Assembly: GCF_000004075.3 (NCBI RefSeq)
Contig: NW_022279554.1
Coordinates: 1-64,000, forward strand
Direction of reading: 5' to 3'
DNA from: Cucumis sativus
Taxonomy: Eukaryota; Streptophyta; Magnoliopsida; Cucurbitales; Cucurbitaceae
Length of the DNA stretch: 64,000 bases
Shown: one piece after another, positions 57,991 to 64,000 of the stretch
How positions within the stretch are numbered: the stretch's first letter is position 1
Layout of the letters: each line of letters opens with the position of its first letter
Notes under the pieces: generated by a model
The model's database searches: none
Told to the model about the DNA's origin: nothing
Seen by the model: only the letters and a program-made list of their open reading frames with translations
Position numbers and translations under genes: made by a program

Positions 57991-60900
57991 AATCAAACAA
58001 CATATCCAATATACATTAGAAAAAGCCCATAAAAAATGGGGGAAAACTTCACTTTTGGCCTAACCAAAACCAGACTACCTACTCTTAGCGTTCTAAACAT
58101 AGCATCGAGTTTGATGAGGGCTTTGAAAAGAGGAGGAATCCTCCCCGATCCACATTAGGGGGAAAACAAGGCTTGTTGTCACTCCGAAGGGAGCAGTCAA
58201 CTTAGCATTGAGTTTGACGAGGGCTTTGAAAAGAGGAGGAATCCTCCCCGTTCCATAGTAGGGGGAAAACGAGGCTTGTTGTCACTCCGAAGGGAGCAGT
58301 CAAACTTAGAAACTAAGTTTAGAACCATAGAAAGGTTAGCCCACCGGTTCTAGCAAGACCTTGTTACCACATTGCATACCAAAGAAACAAAAGAGAGACT
58401 TGCAAATGCAAAACGTAAAAAGGTGAGACAATCAAGAGCTATAAAAAAACAAACAACACATGCAATATACATTAGAAAAATCCATAAAAAAACAAAGAGC
58501 CAACTTGGTTCGGTCAAGTAGAATGTGTTGAGTTCCCTAACTATCAGAGCTTTTAGCAGAAAACTTTACTTTTGGCCTAACCAAAACCAAACCACCTACT
58601 CTTAGCGTTCTAAACTTAGCATCGAGTTTGATGAGGGCTTTGAAAAGAGGAGGAATCCTCCCCGATCCACATTAGGGGGAAAACAAGGCTTGTTGTCACT
58701 CCGAAGGGAGCAGTCAAACTTAGCATTGAGTTTGACGAGGGCTTTGAAAAGAGGAGGAATCCTCCCCGTTCCATAGTAGGGGGAAAACGAGGCTTGTTGT
58801 CACTCCGAAGGGAGCAGTCAAACTTAGAAACTAAGTTTAGAACCATAGAAAGGTTAGCCCACCGGTTCTAGCAAGACCTTGTTACCACATTGCATACCAA
58901 AGAAACAAAAGAGAGACTTGCAAATGCAAAACGTAAAAAGCTGAGACAATCTAGAGCTATAAAAAAACAAACAACCCATGTAATATACATTAGAAAAATC
59001 CCATAAAAAAACAAAGAGCCAACTTGGTTCGGTCAAGTAGAATGTGTTGAGTTCCCTAACTATTAGAGCTTTTAGCAGAAAACTTTACTTTTGGCCTAAC
59101 CAAAACCAAACCACCTACTCTTAGCGTTCTAAACTTAGCATCGAGTTTGATGAGGGCTTTGAAAAGAGGAGGAATCCTCCCCGATCCACATTAGGGGGAA
59201 AACAAGGCTTGTTGTCACTCCGAAGGGAGCAGTCAAACCTAGCATTGAGTTTGACGAGGGCTTTGAAAAGAGGAGGAATCCTCCCCGTTCCATAGTAGGG
59301 GGAAAACGAGGCTTGTTGTCACTCCGAAGGGAGCAGTCAAACTTAGAAACTAAGTTTAGAACCATAGAAAGGTTAGCCCACCGGTTCTAGCAAGACCTTG
59401 TTACCACATTGCATACCAAAGAAACAAAAGAGAGACTTGCGAAAGCAAAACGTACAAAGGTTAGACAATCAAGAGCTATAAAAAAACAAACAACACATGC
59501 AATATACATTAGAAAAATCCCATAAAAAAACAAAGAGCCAACTTGGTTCGGTCAAGTAGAATGTGTTGAGTTCCCTAACTATCAGAGCTTTTAGCAGAAA
59601 ACTTTACTTTTGGCCTAACCAAAACCAAACCACCTACTCTTAGCGTTCTAAACTTAGCATCGAGTTTGATGAGGGCTTTGAAAAGAGGAGGAATCCTCCC
59701 CGATCCACATTAGGGGGAAAACAAGGCTTGTTGTCACTCCGAAGGGAGCAGTCAAACTTAGCATTGAGTTTGACGAGGGCTTTGAAAAGAGGAGGAATCC
59801 TCCCCGTTCCATAGTAGGGGGAAAACGAGGCTTGTTGTCACTCCGAAGGGAGCAGTCAAACTTAGAAACTAAGTTTAGAACCATAGAAAGGTTAGCCCAC
59901 CGGTTCTAGCAAGACCTTGTTACCACATTGCATACCAAAGAAAGAAAAGAGAAAGTTGACAATGCAAAATATAAAACAGTAAGACAATCAAGAGCTATAA
60001 AAAAAATCAAACAACATATCCAATATACATTAGAAAAAGCCCATAAAAAATGGGGGAAAACTTCACTTTTGGTCTAACCAAAACCAGACTACCTACTCTT
60101 AGCGTTCTAAACATAGCATCGAGTTTGATGAGGGCTTTGAAAAGAGGAGGAATCCTCCCCGATCCACATTAGGGGGAAAACAAGGCTTGTTGTCACTTCG
60201 AAGGGAGCAGTCAAACTTAGCATTGAGTTTGACGAGGGCTTTGAAAAGAGGAGGAATCCTCCCCGTTCCATAGTAGGGGGAAAACGAGGCTTGTTGTCAC
60301 TCCGAAGGGAGCAGTCAAACTTAGAAACTAAGTTTAGAACCATAGAAAGGTTAGCCCACCGGTTCTAGCAAGACCTTGTTACCACATTGCATACCAAAGA
60401 AACAAAAGAGAGACATGCAAATGCAAAACGTAAAAAGGTTAGACAATCAAGAGCTATAAAAAAACAAACAACACATGCAATATACATTAGAAAAATCCCA
60501 TAAAAAAACAAAGAGCCAACTTGGTTCGGTCAAGTAGAATGTGTTGAGTTCCCTAACTATCAGAGCTTTTAGCAGAAAACTTTACTTTTGGCCTAACCAA
60601 AACCAAACCACCTACTCTTAGCGTTCTAAACTTAGCATCGAGTTTGATGAGGGCTTTGAAAAGAGGAGGAATCCTCCCCGATCCACATTAGGGGGAAAAC
60701 AAGGCTTGTTGTCACTCCGAAGGGAGCAGTCAAACTTAGCATTGAGTTTGACGAGGGCTTTGAAAAGAGGAGGAATCCTCCCCGTTCCATAGTAGGGGGA
60801 AAACGAGGCTTGTTGTCACTCCGAAGGGAGCAGTCAAACTTAGAAACTAAGTTTAGAACCATAGAAAGGTTAGCCCACCGGTTCTAGCAAGACCTTGTTA

Positions 60901-61857
60901 CCACATTGCATACCAAAGAAACAAAAGAGAGACATGCAAATGCAAAACGTAAAAAGGTTAGACAATCAAGAGCTATAAAAAATCAAACAACACATGCAAT
61001 ATACATTAGAAAAATCCCATAAAAAAGCAAAGATCCAACTTGGTTCGGTCAAGTAGAATGTGTTGAGTTCCCTAACTATCAGAGCTTTTAGCAGAAAACT
61101 TTACTTTTGGCCTAACCAAAACCAAACCACCTACTCTTAGCGTTCTAAACTTAGCATCGAGTTTGATGAGGGCTTTGAAAAGAGGAGGAATCCTCCCCGA
61201 TCCACATTAGGGGGAAAACAAGGCTTGTTGTCACTCCGAAGGGAGCAGTCAAACTTAGCATTGAGTTTGACGAGGGCTTTGAAAAGAGGAGGAATCCTCC
61301 CCGTTCCATAGTAGGGGGAAAACGAGGCTTGTTGTCACTCCGAAGGGAGCAGTCAAACTTAGAAACTAAGTTTAGAACCATAGAAAGGTTAGCCCACCGG
61401 TTCTAGCAAGACCTTGTTACCACATTGCATACCAAAGAAACAAAAGAGAGACATGCAAATGCCAAATGTAAAAAGGTTAGACAATCAAGAGCTATAAAAA
61501 AACAAACAACACATGCAATATACATTAGAAAAATCCCATAAAAAAGCAAAGATCCAACTTGGTTCGGTCAAGTAGAATGTGTTGAGTTCCCTAACTATCA
61601 GAGCTTTTAGCATAAAACTTTACTTTTGGCCTAACCAAAACCAAACCACCTACTCTTAGCGTTCTAAACTTAGCATCGAGTTTGATGAGGGCTTTGAAAA
61701 GAGGAGGAATCCTCCCCGATCCACATTAGGGGGAAAACAAGGCTTGTTGTCACTCCGAAGGGAGCAGTCAAACTTAGCATTGAGTTTGACGAGGGCTTTG
61801 AAAAGAGGAGGAATCCTCCCTGTTCCATAGTAGGGGGAAAACGAGGCTTGTTATGAG
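57991..61857. repeat. ~519-bp tandem repeat array, expanded, with 2-kb higher-order repeat
   Basis: Eight units. The anchor AGCATCGAGTTTGATGAGG starts at 58101, 58618, 59137, 59656, 60115, 60634, 61153 and 61672, giving spacings of 517, 519, 519, 459, 519, 519 and 519. The units at 58101 and 60115 are a distinct variant: they lack ~60 bp (including CAACTTGGTTCGGTCAAG) and share private changes such as AAAACAGTAAGACAATC and GGGGGAAAACTTC. The array is therefore two blocks of variant plus three standard units, a ~2.0-kb higher-order repeat. Each unit has the internal 104-bp duplication. Open frames of 76 codons on the - strand are a by-product. Confidence 0.93.
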
Positions 61858-62065
61858 GATTTTCCCTTGTGAAATTATTATAAAAGTGACAAATGAAAAT
61901 ATTGATTGGTTTCTGAACCACTGTGGTGCCCTTGTTTGTTATTTTCCCTTATGTTGCTTTATGCTTGGTTTTCTAATTGATAATATCATCTTAAAGTGTT
62001 CTAATTGATAGCACATATCTCTTAGTGTTAGTACTTTCTTACCTTTCTCTCTCTTACATATATAG

Positions 62066-63357
62066 GGGATATGTTGAGCATTTTCGCTAGCAAGGATTAT
62101 GTACTTAACAAGGCCTTAGTGGATTAGAGAGTTAAGAAATTTGCATATGCTTGCATCCAGACTGTACACCATAATAGGTAATTAGTTTTTCCATTTCAAC
62201 ATTCCTTATTAAAAACTTGTCCTTTTTAACGTTTTGAATGGAAAAACAGATGTTTGATCTATCATTGTTGATTTTGTTGGCTTTCTATGCTATGATCCTT
62301 TAATTGTATATGATATATTTCTTTTGTTGAAAAGTGATATATTTCTTAGATTTTGTTCAGATATATATAATTGACATAAAGGTTTTTTTACCTTCAGCTA
62401 ACGAATTCAGACTAATCTTATTTATATATATGATAAGTTGTCTTTATTTTTCCTCTGAATTATTCTTACTTGATGTTGTTCTTGATAGAAACCAATTGAG
62501 GAATCAACTTTTGGCTGCACCTGTGAACTCTAACACACCTGCAACTCTATTGTTAGACACAATTATTTTCTTATTACAACCTGAACTCCCATGGGTTTGT
62601 AAAATTGTTGGTTACTTCCTGGAAAGAAATGCATATGCGTTGATTAGGGATATCACTTTGACAGGGAAGGTATAAATGTACTTCCTTTTTTTTCTACTTG
62701 CAAGTGGTTTTTTTTATAGACATTCTGTTTTGCCGTGGATTATCCTCTGCAGGTGTTGTCAGAGAACTAATTCACACTCAAACTATTGCAGGAAAGTGCA
62801 GATTCACATTCCAAGAGTTCAATGGCTTCTCTAGAACATCTGCTGTCTCTTTTGAGTTCTCATGTTGGTAAGAAGCCATGTTGTTGCCCACGTGTTGATC
62901 CCAATTGGAGTTTCTCCTCTCAAATTCTTACTCTTCCTTTACTGTGGCGGACATTCACATTTCACACCTCTCTCTACCCAATGGACAAAGTTGCATGTGT
63001 CATCCTCTACTAGGTTTGTGTACCTTGCTGTTTGGATATAATGGCGTTAGTAATGGTTTAAAGGTCATGTTTTCTCAATAACGAGAAACATAACATGCAT
63101 GTACTTCATTTAAAAAAGAAAAAAAAACTCTATAGATTTTTTTTGAAAAGATCTTTTTAAGTACAACTTGGTGTGGGACATAAAAAATTATGACTATTCT
63201 AGCATACAGAATGGAGTTAGTTCCAGTACTCTGGAGTTTTATTAAAAAGTGCCACGAGAATAAAAAATGGTCATCCTTTTCAGAGAAATTGGCATATTTA
63301 TCAGGAGATGCACCTGGTTGGCTATTACCTTTGGCTGTTTTTTGTCCTGTGTACAAG
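62066..63357 (+). pseudogene. UPL6: UPL6 HECT ubiquitin ligase, N-terminal exons, copy B
   Basis: Duplicate of 10814-12102. Exons: about 62066-62177 (same TAG within ALVD-stop-RVKK); 62489-62669 (NQLRNQLLAAPVNSNTPAT); 62792 to about 63013 (SMASLEHLLSLLSSHVG, with M where copy A has L); 63190-63357 (MTILAYRMELVPVLWSF through GWLLPLAVFCPVYK, in frame because the T run is one shorter). It ends after the donor AAGTAAGATT, where DNA jumps to the shared segment, so the next exon (NEEFYEQEKPL) is lost. The shared stop dates gene death before the A/B duplication. Confidence 0.9.
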
Positions 63358-63365
63358 TAAGATTT

Positions 63366-63690
63366 GGCATGATAGTAATGTGATAGTGAGTGCAAGGGTA
63401 AAAAGAGCTGCTTCTGTTGGGTTAAAGGGATGTTTGTGTTTTTTAGTGTGATGTGTTTTGTTTTCAAGTTCGTTAGTAGACATATTACTTAATTGAGCAT
63501 TTTGATACCATAGCCAGTGTAGGGGAAGATGAATGGAGGGTGCTATGAGACTAGTTAAGACTTATATGTATCCTAATTTTAGTAATATATAAAATTGAGA
63601 GAATTTCCTTTGATTTTCAGGAACAATGATGAATAATCAATGAAAAATGAATGAAAAGGTTTATCCATGCAAGCTTCAAACCAAAGTCAA
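63366..63690. repeat. Shared non-coding segment, copy 5, short
   Basis: Matches 51062-51390 and then passes, after AAGTCAAGGATG, to UPL6 middle DNA (GTTTATCCATGCATCATTTTG). Compared with 51390-51425, about 30 bp around the junction are missing. Confidence 0.85.
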
Positions 63691-63749
63691 GGATGGTTTA
63701 TCCATGCATCATTTTGTCGATCTACTAAGATTAAATTGTCTCGTTGTAG

Positions 63750-64000
63750 TTGCAAGACTGGAACAATAGACGGCAGTTTACACCACCCAGTGACTTCCAT
63801 GCTGACGCGATGAATGATTATTTCATTTCTCAGGTAATTGTTCTCAATGAATGTTTTGGTTCTAACGACCTGCTATCTGATCGTAATTCTAATTATTTAC
63901 TTGGCCTTGTTTCTTTGTAGGCAGTGATAGAAAATACCAGAGCAAATGATATACACAAGCGAGTTCCCTTTTTAGTACCGTTTACTAGCAGGGTTAAGAT
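63750..64000 (+). pseudogene. UPL6: UPL6 HECT ubiquitin ligase, middle exons, copy C (cut by window edge)
   Basis: 63750-63833 reads LQDWNNRRQFTPPSDF through NDYFISQ. 63921-64000 reads AVIENTRANDIHKRVPFLVP then FTSRVK and runs off the window. It is nearly identical to 51478-51735 (one visible change, L to F in VPLTSR). The unit therefore continues to the right, and a further copy of the HECT exons is expected there. Confidence 0.9.

Noticed and set aside
58616-61900. Repeated 76-codon open frames on the - strand (about eight copies)
   Set aside because: They follow the 519-bp tandem repeat exactly; conservation reflects recent DNA duplication, with no known domain or signal peptide.
6134-64000. 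A Helitron or Pack-MULE as the carrier of the UPL6/kinesin fragments
   Set aside because: Gene capture makes it attractive, but I found no convincing TC...CTRR hairpin ends or long terminal inverted repeats at the block edges, so it is not listed as a feature.
1-64000. CRISPR arrays, tRNA and rRNA genes, bacterial promoters
   Set aside because: The tandem repeats have no spacer pattern, no cloverleaf or rRNA core was recognised, and the DNA is plainly plant nuclear.

Overview
The window is nuclear DNA of a flowering plant, most likely a eudicot and plausibly a cucurbit. The intron-rich genes, GT/AG splice sites, high A+T intergenic DNA and chromodomain-bearing Ty3/gypsy elements support a plant; the family-level guess rests on a general impression of the retroelements and is inference. 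There are no bacterial operons, CRISPR arrays or recognisable tRNA/rRNA genes. The landscape is mostly retroelements, tandem repeats and broken gene copies, with few genes that look functional.

Left part (1-6.1 kb): a Ty3/gypsy reverse-transcriptase fragment lies beside a duplicated piece of upstream DNA. A pectin methylesterase/invertase inhibitor gene with one frame break follows, then a decayed plastid release-factor-1 pseudogene (APG3/PrfA type) whose GGQ motif has become GGR.

Composite block A (6.1-20.8 kb) carries, on the + strand, fragments of a kinesin-12 gene (N-terminal tail spliced to a motor-domain piece), a shared non-coding segment, a ~519-bp tandem array, the N-terminal half of a UPL6-type HECT ubiquitin ligase, a 5.25-kb Ty3/gypsy element on the - strand, the C-terminal HECT exons of UPL6, and another kinesin-12 motor exon. 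Composite block B (49.1-64.0 kb, running off the end) repeats the same ingredients in another order: kinesin-12, shared segment, UPL6 middle exons, truncated gypsy copy, shared segment, expanded 519-bp array, UPL6 N-terminal exons, shared segment, UPL6 middle exons again. The two blocks hold complementary UPL6 exons. The gypsy target-site duplication (GCTTT) is split between them, one half at 53616 and the other at 17596, which argues that both derive from one ancestral UPL6 gene containing the insertion.

Retroelement zone (20.8-34.1 kb): LINE endonuclease and reverse-transcriptase fragments, a second gypsy pol fused upstream to a Lys/Ser-rich tail resembling cohesin cofactor PDS5, a solo LTR, a satellite array of 160-178-bp monomers with a ~510-bp higher-order period, an internally deleted gypsy, a possible organelle-derived stretch and a pair of long imperfect repeats.

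Gene zone (34.9-48.7 kb, all - strand): an SSX2IP/ADIP-like pseudogene, unassigned exon-like pieces, a ten-exon condensin II CAP-D3 gene with an E2F-type site and TATA box upstream, the 3' exons of a UDP-glucuronate decarboxylase (UXS), and an intact 159-residue single-pass membrane protein. In CAP-D3 the exon phases close exactly if four single bases are missing, all in or beside short homopolymer runs; UXS and the inhibitor gene show the same kind of lesion. This suggests consensus errors as well as true decay, so frame breaks here should be read with caution.
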